Shown here: positions 7,568-15,484 of the stretch, one piece after another | Layout of the letters: the number at the start of each line of letters is the position of its first letter | How positions within the stretch are numbered: position 1 is the first letter of the stretch | From: DATJOJ01 sp035507035 | Lineage (GTDB): Bacteria > Acidobacteriota > Terriglobia > Terriglobales > Acidobacteriaceae | Length of the DNA: 64,000 nucleotides | Direction: 5' to 3' | NCBI GenBank assembly: GCA_035507035.1 | Contig: DATJOJ010000003.1 | Location: 1 to 64,000 of the forward strand | Translations under genes and position numbers: made by a program | Notes under the pieces: model-generated | Database searches by the model: none | What the model was told of the DNA's origin: nothing | What the model saw: the letters and a program-made list of their open reading frames with translations, nothing else

Positions 7568-7882
7568 CTACAAAAGACGCTCCAAATCTCGCGCGCCGTG
7601 TATGACCCGTAAAATAAAGATCTCTCGATCATCGAACCTATAGAAGACCAGGTGCTTGGGAAAACGCGGGACCGCAGCGCGCCTCACATCCGACAACTCC
7701 GAAGCTTCAAAAGCGCAAAGTGGTCCAGCGTCGGGCCGGTTCACTACGCGCAAGATGGCAGTCGCAACTGCCATTTCCCAACGCTTACCAAGGATTTCTC
7801 CTGACCGGGCGGCGTACCAATCTGCCTGTTCCAGAATGTCGGCCACAGCCGCATCGCTGAGGACGAGTCGGAACTTCTTCAC
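7568..7882 (-). CDS. ParE/RelE-family toxin
   Basis: 104 aa, start GTG 7882 overlapping the antitoxin stop as GTGA. Family features: LSDAAVADILEQADWYAARSGE at the N-terminus, the central VRRAAVPRFPKHLVFYRFDDREIFILRVIHGARD typical of ParE/RelE (YRFDDREIFILRVIHGARD block). ParE toxins act on gyrase, RelE toxins on ribosome-bound mRNA; the sequence does not settle which. The pair is inserted between pdxS and pdxT. Confidence 0.85.
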   Translation of the reverse strand: MKKFRLVLSDAAVADILEQADWYAARSGEILGKRWEMAVATAILRVVNRPDAGPLCAFEASELSDVRRAAVPRFPKHLVFYRFDDREIFILRVIHGARDLERLL

Positions 7883-8136
7883 CGCCGTCTTGTCCTTTGA
7901 CGCAGACTGGCGATCAGACCTTTGCGCCGAATCTCCGCGATAGGAACTTCAATCTTTCGCCCTTTGGTTGCAGCGATCAGTTCTTGCTCCAAATTGCCCA
8001 AGCGCCGCTCTTTGTCCTGGCGAATGAGCTCGCGGACGTACTCGCTTGGAGTGCCCCAATCCCCGGAAGCAACCTGCCCTTCGACATATTCCTTTAAAGC
8101 TTCCGGCAGCGAAATGTTCAATGAAGTCATGGCCAT
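7879..8136 (-). CDS. ParD/CopG-type antitoxin
   Basis: 85 aa. N-terminus TSLNISLPEALKEYVEGQVASGDWGTPSEYVRELIRQDKERR is the ParD RHH pattern; the basic C-terminus ends RQRTRRR. The ATG at 8136 (or 8130) lies 6 nt downstream of a TATAAT box and has no Shine-Dalgarno. The stop of the leftover pdxT fragment (8127-8129) overlaps the start region, so translational coupling is also possible. Confidence 0.85.
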   Translation of the reverse strand: MAMTSLNISLPEALKEYVEGQVASGDWGTPSEYVRELIRQDKERRLGNLEQELIAATKGRKIEVPIAEIRRKGLIASLRQRTRRR

Positions 8137-8234
8137 GGATTCATTATATGACAGTTTATGACGGTCACATTCGCGATTGACCGTTTGCGATGCGCGTCAA
8201 AGTCGCCCTGGAGGGCAAGGATGCCGATGGTCAT
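8127..8234 (-). pseudogene. Truncated 5' remnant of pdxT
   Basis: ATG 8234 opens a frame whose first 18 residues, MTIGILALQGDFDAHRKR, are identical to intact PdxT. It then diverges into 17 unrelated residues and stops at TGA 8127-8129, inside the parD start region. It lies where pdxT would normally follow pdxS. The reading frame survives as a 35-aa leader in front of parD. Confidence 0.85.
8143..8160 (-). promoter_or_regulatory. Candidate parDE promoter/operator
   Basis: A TATAAT box (8148-8143) lies 6 nt before ATG 8136, the same spacing as in vapBC. The -35 region is not recognisable. Just upstream, ATGAC occurs twice within atgacagtttatgacggtca (8149-8168), a possible ParD operator. Confidence 0.45.
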
Positions 8235-8275
8235 GGTCGTCGTTCGTCCTTCGTCGTTGGTCGTTCGTCGTTGGC
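8181..8275. repeat. Direct repeat copy B (downstream of pdxS)
   Basis: 95 bp matching copy A at 7439-7526 apart from one substitution and a 7-nt insertion. Homology begins abruptly at CCGTTTGCG and ends at GTTGGC. The 654 bp between the copies hold exactly the parDE module. Confidence 0.93.
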
Positions 8276-8343
8276 AAACCCGCACCGCAAAGCACGCTCG
8301 GTGACGGTGGGCCGCTAAGGGTTAGGGGATAATAGCTGCTCAG

Positions 8344-9264
8344 CTACCATCCTCTTGTTTGCAACATCTGCGATTCATCCAGCGCCGCAACCGCCAAGCC
8401 TTTCATGGCGCCAGTGAGATCTTCGCTGACTTCGAGCAGAACCTTTGGATCCTGATAGTGGGTCGCAGCCTGCACGATGGCTTTTGCCCGCTTCTCGGCT
8501 TCGTGCGGATCAGCGAAGGTCGTCGAATCTTTCATGAAGATTCCCGAGCCCACGAACACAGCCTCGGCGCCGAGTTGCATGACCAGCGAAGCGTCCGCCG
8601 GCGTGGCAATTCCACCAGCCGAGAAATTCGGCACCGGTAGCTTCCCTGCTTTTGCCACCATCTTGACCAGCTCATATGGCGCCTGATGCTCTTTGGCTTT
8701 GGCGTAGAGTTCCTGCTCACTGAGGACGGTCAGAATTTTCATCTCCTGCACGATCTGGCGAATGTGCTTAACGGCATGAACGACATCGCCGGTGCCGGCC
8801 TCGCCCTTGGTGCGGATCATGGCTGCGCCTTCAGCGATGCGGCGAAGGGCTTCCCCCAAGTTCCGCGCTCCGCAAACAAATGGGACCTTAAAGGCATGCT
8901 TGTCGACGTGATGGGCTTCGTCGGCAGGGGTGAGCACTTCGGATTCGTCGATGTAGTCGACGCCGAGTTCTTCGAGAATCTGCGCCTCGGCAAAGTGGCC
9001 GATGCGGCACTTGGCCATGACCGGAATCGAGACCGAGGCCATGATTTCGCGGATCTTCTTGGGCGAAGCCATGCGGGCCACGCCGCCTTCGGCACGGATC
9101 TGCGCGGGAACGCGCTCGAGCGCCATAACGGTGACCGCGCCCGCTTTTTCGGCGATGACGGCTTGCTCTGCGTTGGTCACGTCCATGATGACGCCGCCCT
9201 TGAGCATTTCGGCGAGGCCGGTCTTGAGACGAAGGCTAGTGGAATTTCCGTTGTTGTGCGACAT
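8344..9264 (-). CDS. pdxS: Pyridoxal 5'-phosphate synthase lyase subunit
   Basis: 306 aa, a (beta/alpha)8 barrel. Signatures: GLAEMLKGGVIMDVTNAEQA, ALERVPAQIRAEGGVARM, the lysine of IPVMAKCRIGHF and the second lysine of MIRTKGEAGTGDVV. It makes PLP from ribose 5-phosphate, glyceraldehyde 3-phosphate and ammonia delivered by PdxT. AGGAG lies upstream of the start. A divergent MocR-type regulator faces it across 124 bp. The partner pdxT is displaced by the parDE insertion. Confidence 0.97.
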   Translation of the reverse strand: MSHNNGNSTSLRLKTGLAEMLKGGVIMDVTNAEQAVIAEKAGAVTVMALERVPAQIRAEGGVARMASPKKIREIMASVSIPVMAKCRIGHFAEAQILEELGVDYIDESEVLTPADEAHHVDKHAFKVPFVCGARNLGEALRRIAEGAAMIRTKGEAGTGDVVHAVKHIRQIVQEMKILTVLSEQELYAKAKEHQAPYELVKMVAKAGKLPVPNFSAGGIATPADASLVMQLGAEAVFVGSGIFMKDSTTFADPHEAEKRAKAIVQAATHYQDPKVLLEVSEDLTGAMKGLAVAALDESQMLQTRGW

Positions 9265-9296
9265 GAGTGCTTCTCCTGGATTTAGATTACGCGGGG

Positions 9297-9321
9297 AAAT
9301 GGATAGATCACATATCCATTT
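9297..9321. promoter_or_regulatory. 9-bp inverted repeat in the pdxS-regulator intergenic region
   Basis: AAATGGATA (9297-9305) and TATCCATTT (9313-9321) are perfect inverted arms around a 7-nt spacer. The site lies in the predicted pdxS leader and touches the -35 box of the divergent regulator, a fitting place for an autoregulatory operator. Confidence 0.5.
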
Positions 9322-9349
9322 TGCAGTATTCTGTACATACCATTATAGA
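9321..9349 (+). promoter_or_regulatory. Promoter of the MocR-type regulator, overlapping the pdxS -10 box
   Basis: TTGCAG (9321-9326), 17-bp spacer, TATAGA (9344-9349). On the opposite strand TATAAT (9347-9342) would serve pdxS but has no recognisable -35 (TCCCCC at 17 bp), consistent with activator dependence. The two -10 boxes overlap. Confidence 0.55.
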
Positions 9350-9388
9350 AACCCCCTTTTATACGGGGGACACGGAGACCCACCGGGA

Positions 9389-10891
9389 ATGGCCAAGAAA
9401 CCGAGCACCCTGCCGCTGAATCTGCGCGGACCAAAAGCAGGAACACCACTTTATCGTTGGCTCTACGATGAGCTGCGTTCGGCGATCCTCAGTGGCCAGT
9501 TGCGGCCAGGCTCGCGACTTCCGGCGACGAGAGATATCGCAGCGCAGTACGGCGTATCGCGGCCCACGGTGGTCATTGCATTTGAACGGTTGCAATCAGA
9601 AGGATATGTCGAAGGCAAGGTGGGGGCGGGAACCTATGTGAGCAAGGTCTTGCCGGATGCGCTGCTGCACGCGCCCCAAGCCGCCGCATCACCCACCAAA
9701 CGCCGGGGTAGGCTAGCACTATCGGCGTACGCACATCGTCTGCAACCGTTGCGGCGTGCGGATTTTCCGAAGATTCGGGCGTTTCGCGGGAACTTACCCG
9801 CGCTGCACGAGTTTCCGATTGGTCTCTGGGCGCAGGTAGCGTCGCGGCGGTTGCGCGGCATCTCGACGAAGTTATTAGCGGGCGGCGAGGCGCTTGGTTA
9901 TCGACCGTTGCGCGAGGCGGTCGCGGAATATCTGAATAATTCGCGCGGGGTGAAGTGTTCGGCTGACCAGGTACTGGTTATTTCTGGCGTGCAGGAGGCG
10001 CTGAATCGCGCCGCGCATCTTTTGCTCGATCCCGGCGAGCCAGTCTGGATGGAGGAACCCGGCTATCCGGGTGCGAGCTTGGTCTTTCGATCTGTAGGCG
10101 CGGAAGGTTGCCCGGTTCCCGTGGACTCTGAAGGTCTGAATGTAGAAGCTGGGATCCAGCGCTGGCCTAAACCGCGAATGATTTACGTCACGCCCGGGCA
10201 TCAGTTTCCAATGGGTGTGACAATGAGCCTGCGGCGACGACTGTCACTGCTGGAATGGGCGAAACGGTCGCGAGCAATTATTTTTGAAGACGATTATGAC
10301 AGCGAGTATCGATATTCGGGGCGACCGATCCCGGCGTTGCAGGGGCTGGACAAGTCGAATGTGGTGATTTTTGCGGGCAGCTTCAGTCTGGTGCTGTTTC
10401 CTTCGCTGCGATTGGGCTATGTTGTAGTGCCGGAGGATATGGTGGAGATTTTTGCGGCCGCGGCGTCGGTCAGCACGCATCATCCGCCGCTGATCGATCA
10501 GGCGATTCTCTGCGATTTCATACGCGAAGGGCATTTCGCGCGACACGTGCGGCGAATGCGGCAGCTTTATGCTGAGCGGTTAGCGGTGCTGCTCGAAGCC
10601 GCGCGGGAGAAGCTGGGCGATGCGCTCAAAATTGGTGACATCGAAGCTGGATTGCGGACCGTGGGCTGGTTGCGGCGTGGAATTTCAGCCGACCGAATAG
10701 CGCGTGCGGCGGCAAAGCAAGATGTGGAGGTTGTGCCGCTTAGCAGGTATGGGTCGGGACGGTCGCCGAAGAACGGGTTGGTGCTGGGGTTTGCGGCGGT
10801 AGATGCGAGGGAGATCAGGCGCGGTGTGGAGGTGTTAAGGCAGGTTCTGGAAACGGATGGAGGAACGCAATTGGGATGTCACAATAATTGA
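9389..10891 (+). CDS. MocR-family (GntR HTH + aminotransferase-like) regulator, PdxR-like, lacking PLP lysine
   Basis: 500 aa. The winged HTH (~15-85) has TPLYRWLYDELRSAILSGQLRPGSRLPATRDIAAQYGVSR. A fold-type I aminotransferase domain (~125-490) follows: the aspartate motif EDDYDSEYRYSGRPIPALQG is intact. The block that usually reads S-K (GSFSK..PxLRLGY) is GSFSLVLFPSLRLGY, so the Schiff-base lysine is Leu (CTG). Divergent placement from pdxS matches PdxR, which activates pdxST in other bacteria. Start ATG 9389 is preceded by CACCGGGA. Loss of the lysine means covalent PLP binding is not expected. Confidence 0.88.
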   Translation: MAKKPSTLPLNLRGPKAGTPLYRWLYDELRSAILSGQLRPGSRLPATRDIAAQYGVSRPTVVIAFERLQSEGYVEGKVGAGTYVSKVLPDALLHAPQAAASPTKRRGRLALSAYAHRLQPLRRADFPKIRAFRGNLPALHEFPIGLWAQVASRRLRGISTKLLAGGEALGYRPLREAVAEYLNNSRGVKCSADQVLVISGVQEALNRAAHLLLDPGEPVWMEEPGYPGASLVFRSVGAEGCPVPVDSEGLNVEAGIQRWPKPRMIYVTPGHQFPMGVTMSLRRRLSLLEWAKRSRAIIFEDDYDSEYRYSGRPIPALQGLDKSNVVIFAGSFSLVLFPSLRLGYVVVPEDMVEIFAAAASVSTHHPPLIDQAILCDFIREGHFARHVRRMRQLYAERLAVLLEAAREKLGDALKIGDIEAGLRTVGWLRRGISADRIARAAAKQDVEVVPLSRYGSGRSPKNGLVLGFAAVDAREIRRGVEVLRQVLETDGGTQLGCHNN

Positions 10892-10977
10892 CTTCGCGAA
10901 TGGCCCTAACCGTTCGCTGTCGTTGACTTGGCCAGTTACCCCGCATACCATGGCGTCGCGCCAGGCTTCGTCTGAAA

Positions 10978-13900
10978 ATGATCGGCCAAAACATTTCTCA
11001 CTACCGCATTGTGGAAAAACTCGGCGGCGGAGGGATGGGTGTCGTCTACAAGGCCGAAGATATAAAACTCGGTCGCTTTGTCGCCCTCAAATTTCTGCCG
11101 GACGATGTCGCGCAAGACCCGCAGGCATTAGCCCGCTTCCAGCGTGAAGCCAAAGCCGCGTCGGCACTGAATCACCCCAACATCTGCATAGTGCATGAGA
11201 TTGACGAGCGTGAGGGCCAGTCCTTCATCGCCATGGAGTTTCTGGCTGGCCTAAATCTGAGACATCGTATTGCCGGCAAACCGATGGAAACGGAACAGAT
11301 TTTGTCTCTCGCCATCGAGATTGCAGACGCGCTCGACGCTGCGCACGCCGAAGGCATCGTCCACCGCGACATCAAGCCCGCGAACATCTTCATCACCAAG
11401 CGCGGGCACGCCAAGATTCTGGATTTCGGGCTGGCAAAAGTGATGGTCACAGCCAGTTCCTCTAGCCAGATTGCTTCGCTCAACACAGCGACACACGCGG
11501 TGGATTCGGACTACCTGACCAGTCCCGGTTCTGCACTCGGAACCGTCGCCTACATGTCGCCCGAGCAAGCGCGCGCGAAGGAACTGGATGCCCGCACGGA
11601 TCTGTTCTCATTTGGAGCGGTTCTCTATGAGATGGCGACGGGGCAGGTGCCGTTTCGCGGGGACAGCGTAGCCACGATTTTCGATTCGATCCTGAACCGC
11701 GTGCCGGTTCCTGCGGTGCGGCTGAATCCCGACATACCGGTTGAGCTGGAACGCATCATTGATAAAGCGCTCGAGAAGGACCGCAACCTGCGCTACCAGG
11801 GCGCTGCCGAGATTCGTGCGGACTTGCAACGGCTGAAGCGGGACACGGAGTCAGGGCGAATCGCGATGTCGAGCGGAGAGGAAGTGTCGGGGGTAGAGTT
11901 ACAGGGGCCCAGACCCTCGTCTCGGGAGACGAGTGAAGCGGGGTTGAAGGCTCGCTCTTCTTCGTCAGTTCCCACGTCAGGAAGCAAGAGCGCAGAACGA
12001 GTTGAGTTGCGCTCAGCCGCGCGAACGAGGGCATCGGCTTCGGCTTGGATCGTCGTGGTTGCCGTCGTGGGGATATTGACCTCCGGAGGCCTCTACTACT
12101 ATCGCTCTCATCGCAGCAAGCCACTGACCGAGAAAGACACCATCGTTCTCGCCGATTTTGCCAATAGCACAGGCGACCCGGTCTTCGACGACACCCTCAA
12201 GACGGCGCTCAACGTCTCCCTGCGGCAGTCACCTTATCTCAATGTTCTCTCCGACAGCGAGGTTACGAAGACCTTGCAACAGATGACCCGTCCGGGCGAT
12301 ACAAAGCTCACCCCCGAGATAGCCCGCGAGGTTTGCCAGCGGGCGGGCAGCAGGGCATACCTTTCCGGATTGATTGGCACCCTTGGCAGTGAGTATGTTC
12401 TGGAGTTGAGGGCGGTGAATTGCCAGACCGGAGATACGCTGGCCGAGGAACAGGTAACGGCGCGGTCCAAGGAGAAGGTACTGGATGTATTGGGCGAAGC
12501 AGCGTCCAAGCTGCGCGGCGAACTGGGCGAATCGCTGGCTACCGTGCAAAAGTTCGATGTTCCTCTTATTGAGGCCACCACTTCCTCGCTGGAGGCTTTG
12601 AAGGCCTACAGCCTTGGCGCCAGAACTCACGACCCCGCTGCCAGTCTGCCTCACTATCAACGCGCCATCGAGCTTGATCCGAATTTCGCTTTTTGTTACA
12701 GGGAAGTCGGCGAACGCTATTCCGATCTCGGCGAACTCGGACGGGCGAGTGAGTATTACACCAAAGCATTCCAGATGAAGGAACACGCCAGTGAGCCGGA
12801 AAGGCTGTTGATCGCCGCCAGCTACTACCGCAATGTCACCGGGGAACTCGATAAAGCCGCCCAGATCCATCAGGAAGAGATTACAAGCTACCCACGGACG
12901 GCGGCCGGAGCTTATGGCAATTTAGGCATAGATTACGACGAAGAAGGTCAGTATGAGATGGCCGAGGAGGCTAGAAGGCAGTCCATGCGCCTGGGGACGG
13001 ATCCGGCTGTGTATAGCCAAAAAGCGACCGACGACCTCGCTTTGCAGCGATTCGACGACGCGCGCCAAGCCATCCAGGAGGCGCTGGCGCGAAAACTGGA
13101 TGATGCTTCGATCCGCAGCTTGATGTACGCTCTTGCCTTTCTCGGTTCGGACTCGGCAGGCATGGCGGAACAACAACAGTGGTTTGCGGGAAAGCCCCAA
13201 GAGAACTTTGGGCTTTCGCTCGCATCCGACACCGAAGCCTACGGCGGCCATTTGGGCAAGGCGCGGGAACTGACCAAGCGGGCGGTCGACTCCGCCATCC
13301 GTGCCGACAGCAAGGAGACCGGGGCAACCTGGCAAGCCATTGCCGCTCAAAGAGAGGCCGCTTACGGCAACCCTGCAGAAGCCCGCCGGGCCGCGGAGTT
13401 GGCTCTAAAGATGGCCCCCACGAGTCAGGGCGTTGAGGTCGAAGCCGCGCTTGCCTATGCCATGGCGGGTGATACGACGCGGGCGGAATCCATGGCACAG
13501 GACCTGGGGAAACGCTTCCCGCTGAACACGCAGATGCAGTCGCTCTGGCTGCCGCCGATTCAAGCCCAGTTGGCCTTGGATCGAAAGGACCCGGCTGCTG
13601 CCATGAATGCACTACAAGCTGCATCACCAATAGAATTGGGCGCAATTTTGTTCATCGTGAATACTTCCTGCCTTTATCCGACGTACCTACGTGGAGACGC
13701 ATACCTGGCGGCGGGACAAGGCAGTGCCGCCGCCGCAGAGTTCCGGAAAATTCTCGAACACAACGGTCTTGTCTGGAACTGCTGGACGGGAGCTTTGGCG
13801 CATCTGGGAAAGGCTCGTGCCGAGGCGTTGCAGTCGCGCACTTCCCAGGGTGCGGACGCCGACACTGCCCGCGTCCGGGCGCTCGCCGCCTACAAGGATT

Positions 13901-13980
13901 TCCTGACTCTTTGGAAAGACGCCGATCCCGACATCCCCGTTCTGAAAGAAGCCAAAGCGGAGTACGCAAAATTACAGTAA
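10978..13980 (+). CDS. Transmembrane Ser/Thr protein kinase with TPR sensor region
   Basis: 1000 aa. The N-terminal Hanks kinase (~8-275) is complete: GGGGMGVVYKAED, VALKFLP, HRDIKPANI, ILDFGLAK, MSPEQARAKELDARTDLFSFG. A Ser/Arg-rich linker leads to one membrane segment (~355-375, WIVVVAVVGILTSGGLYYY). The outer part starts with a TolB-like segment (IVLADFANSTGDPVFDDTLKTALNVSLRQ) and continues as TPRs (YQRAIELDPNFAFCYREVGERYSDLGE). This architecture is common in Acidobacteriota, but its signals are unknown. No Shine-Dalgarno is obvious at ATG 10978. Confidence 0.93.
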   Translation: MIGQNISHYRIVEKLGGGGMGVVYKAEDIKLGRFVALKFLPDDVAQDPQALARFQREAKAASALNHPNICIVHEIDEREGQSFIAMEFLAGLNLRHRIAGKPMETEQILSLAIEIADALDAAHAEGIVHRDIKPANIFITKRGHAKILDFGLAKVMVTASSSSQIASLNTATHAVDSDYLTSPGSALGTVAYMSPEQARAKELDARTDLFSFGAVLYEMATGQVPFRGDSVATIFDSILNRVPVPAVRLNPDIPVELERIIDKALEKDRNLRYQGAAEIRADLQRLKRDTESGRIAMSSGEEVSGVELQGPRPSSRETSEAGLKARSSSSVPTSGSKSAERVELRSAARTRASASAWIVVVAVVGILTSGGLYYYRSHRSKPLTEKDTIVLADFANSTGDPVFDDTLKTALNVSLRQSPYLNVLSDSEVTKTLQQMTRPGDTKLTPEIAREVCQRAGSRAYLSGLIGTLGSEYVLELRAVNCQTGDTLAEEQVTARSKEKVLDVLGEAASKLRGELGESLATVQKFDVPLIEATTSSLEALKAYSLGARTHDPAASLPHYQRAIELDPNFAFCYREVGERYSDLGELGRASEYYTKAFQMKEHASEPERLLIAASYYRNVTGELDKAAQIHQEEITSYPRTAAGAYGNLGIDYDEEGQYEMAEEARRQSMRLGTDPAVYSQKATDDLALQRFDDARQAIQEALARKLDDASIRSLMYALAFLGSDSAGMAEQQQWFAGKPQENFGLSLASDTEAYGGHLGKARELTKRAVDSAIRADSKETGATWQAIAAQREAAYGNPAEARRAAELALKMAPTSQGVEVEAALAYAMAGDTTRAESMAQDLGKRFPLNTQMQSLWLPPIQAQLALDRKDPAAAMNALQAASPIELGAILFIVNTSCLYPTYLRGDAYLAAGQGSAAAAEFRKILEHNGLVWNCWTGALAHLGKARAEALQSRTSQGADADTARVRALAAYKDFLTLWKDADPDIPVLKEAKAEYAKLQ

Positions 13981-14017
13981 TCCGGCGAGCAGCGAGAACC
14001 GCGGACTCCGTGGGACC

Positions 14018-14033
14018 GCAAATTCAAATTTGC
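14018..14033. terminator. Small inverted repeat between convergent genes
   Basis: GCAAATT-CA-AATTTGC forms a short palindrome between the kinase stop (13980) and the convergent thioesterase stop (14053). A bidirectional terminator is possible; there is no strong T-run. Confidence 0.25.
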
Positions 14034-14052
14034 GCCGTCCCCAGACCAAAAC

Positions 14053-14523
14053 TTACCGCTCGACGAACTTCGCGAACAGCTTGTGGGGGTCGATGGCGAT
14101 GAACAAGCCTTTGCCGCGGGCCAGGACTTCACCCTTCTGATTAAGAATTTCGGCTACATTAATGTGCTGACGGCCGCGCACGCTTCTTTCTCGTGACTCC
14201 ACGCGCAATGGTTTGTTCAGCGGAACGGGCTTCTCATAGTCCACGATGATCTCTTTGGTAAGGGCGACGACGTGGCGCAGCTTGTTAACCTTGCCCATGG
14301 CTTCGTCGAGGATGGTTGCGATAATTCCGCCGTGAGCGTGTCCAGGAGGGCCCGTATAGCGCTTGCTGAGACGAAAGCGGCAAACGAAGCAGTCGCGTTC
14401 CTCGTCGTAGGCAAACTTCAGACGCATGCCTTCGGGATTATTCTTGCCGCAGCCGAAACAGAAATTTTTCTGCAATCGAACGAACGGAGTGCCATGGCCA
14501 TGACCGTGAGTTTTCCGAGGCAT
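14053..14523 (-). CDS. Hotdog-fold acyl-CoA thioesterase (PaaI-like)
   Basis: 156 aa from ATG 14523 (MPRKTHGHGHG). The conserved block YTGPPGHAHGGIIATILDEAMG is the 4HBT/PaaI active-site motif (HGG and Asp/Glu). A preceding FCFGCGKNNPEGMRLKF is typical of this subgroup. Predicted to hydrolyse an acyl-CoA of unknown identity in the cytoplasm. The His/Gly-rich start is unusual. A CACAGAG-type dispersed repeat lies directly upstream. Confidence 0.82.
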   Translation of the reverse strand: MPRKTHGHGHGTPFVRLQKNFCFGCGKNNPEGMRLKFAYDEERDCFVCRFRLSKRYTGPPGHAHGGIIATILDEAMGKVNKLRHVVALTKEIIVDYEKPVPLNKPLRVESRERSVRGRQHINVAEILNQKGEVLARGKGLFIAIDPHKLFAKFVER

Positions 14524-14536
14524 AGACCAAGAATAA

Positions 14537-14560
14537 AACACAGAGAACACGGAGAGCACA
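14537..14560. repeat. CACAGAG-type dispersed repeat, copy 1
   Basis: A run of related CACAGAG/CACGGAG/CAC units between the thioesterase and coxB. Similar units occur at 18044-18079, 18862-18900 and 50416-50443. Confidence 0.55.
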
Positions 14561-14677
14561 ACGCATCACATTTGAGGCTTGCATTCGTCACATTGGTCTG
14601 TGATATGCTGCGGGGCTGTTTTCTTCTGGCCGACGAGGATGGCAATGCGGAACTCACCTAGCGGGGAGGATGTGTAG

Positions 14678-15484
14678 ATGGGTCTGGCTCTGCTCGTGAT
14701 TATCTGGCTGATCACTTTCTTCAGCACTTACTTTTTCATCGCAAAAACCTGGTGGCTACCGCACGGAGTAGCGGCGGCCGCGCCCTGGATCGATCACCAG
14801 TTCACGCTCACCTACGTCATCATGGGCATCGTGTTTGTGGCGGCGCAGGGCGCGCTGGGCTACCTCGTCTGGAAGTATCGGGACGACGGCTCAAAACGCG
14901 CAGTGGACTACTCGCACGGGAACACAACGCTGGAGCTGCTCTGGACCACGCTCACGGCCATCCTCTTTATTGGCCTGAACCTGATGGGCAGCCACGTGTG
15001 GGCGAGTGAACGCTTCGAGCCGGCACATGCGGACGCGGTTCCGGTGGAGGTCACGGGGATGCAGTTTGCCTGGTACTTCCGCTATCCCGGACCAGACGGG
15101 ACGTTCGCCAAGACGGAACCCAAGTTAATGGATCCGTCCGCGGGCAACGAGGCTGCCCTGGGCCTGGATACCAGCGATCCTTCGGCCAAGGACGACGTCG
15201 TGACCGGAACGATGTATCTGCCGGTGAATCGCGAGGTGGCACTCACGCTGCGTTCAGTGGACGTAATTCACAGCTTTTTTGTTCCTTCATTCCGGTTCAA
15301 GCAGGACGCGGTGCCGGGGCTTGCAATTCACATGCACTTTACGCCGACGGAGATTGGCGACTATGAGATCGCATGCGCCGAGTTGTGCGGTCTGGGACAT
15401 TACAAAATGCACGGCATGGTTCACGTGGTGAGCCAGGATGACTTTGATAAGTGGCTAGCTACCCGGGAGGCGGAGAAACAATAA
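14678..15484 (+). CDS. coxB: Cytochrome c oxidase subunit II
   Basis: 268 aa, Shine-Dalgarno GGGGAGGA upstream. Two N-terminal membrane helices (~1-25 and ~45-70, plus LELLWTTLTAILFIGLN) precede a periplasmic cupredoxin domain. CuA ligands: His of DVIHSFFVPS and the CAELCGLGHYKM block (two Cys, Glu, His, Met). There is no fused cytochrome c domain. Subunit II takes electrons from cytochrome c. First gene of the oxidase operon; the stop overlaps the coxA start (TAATG). Confidence 0.96.
   Translation: MGLALLVIIWLITFFSTYFFIAKTWWLPHGVAAAAPWIDHQFTLTYVIMGIVFVAAQGALGYLVWKYRDDGSKRAVDYSHGNTTLELLWTTLTAILFIGLNLMGSHVWASERFEPAHADAVPVEVTGMQFAWYFRYPGPDGTFAKTEPKLMDPSAGNEAALGLDTSDPSAKDDVVTGTMYLPVNREVALTLRSVDVIHSFFVPSFRFKQDAVPGLAIHMHFTPTEIGDYEIACAELCGLGHYKMHGMVHVVSQDDFDKWLATREAEKQ

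Noticed and set aside
9002..9388. N-terminal extension of the MocR regulator into the pdxS gene
   Set aside because: This stretch is antisense to pdxS and the intergenic promoters; the family N-terminus begins just after ATG 9389.
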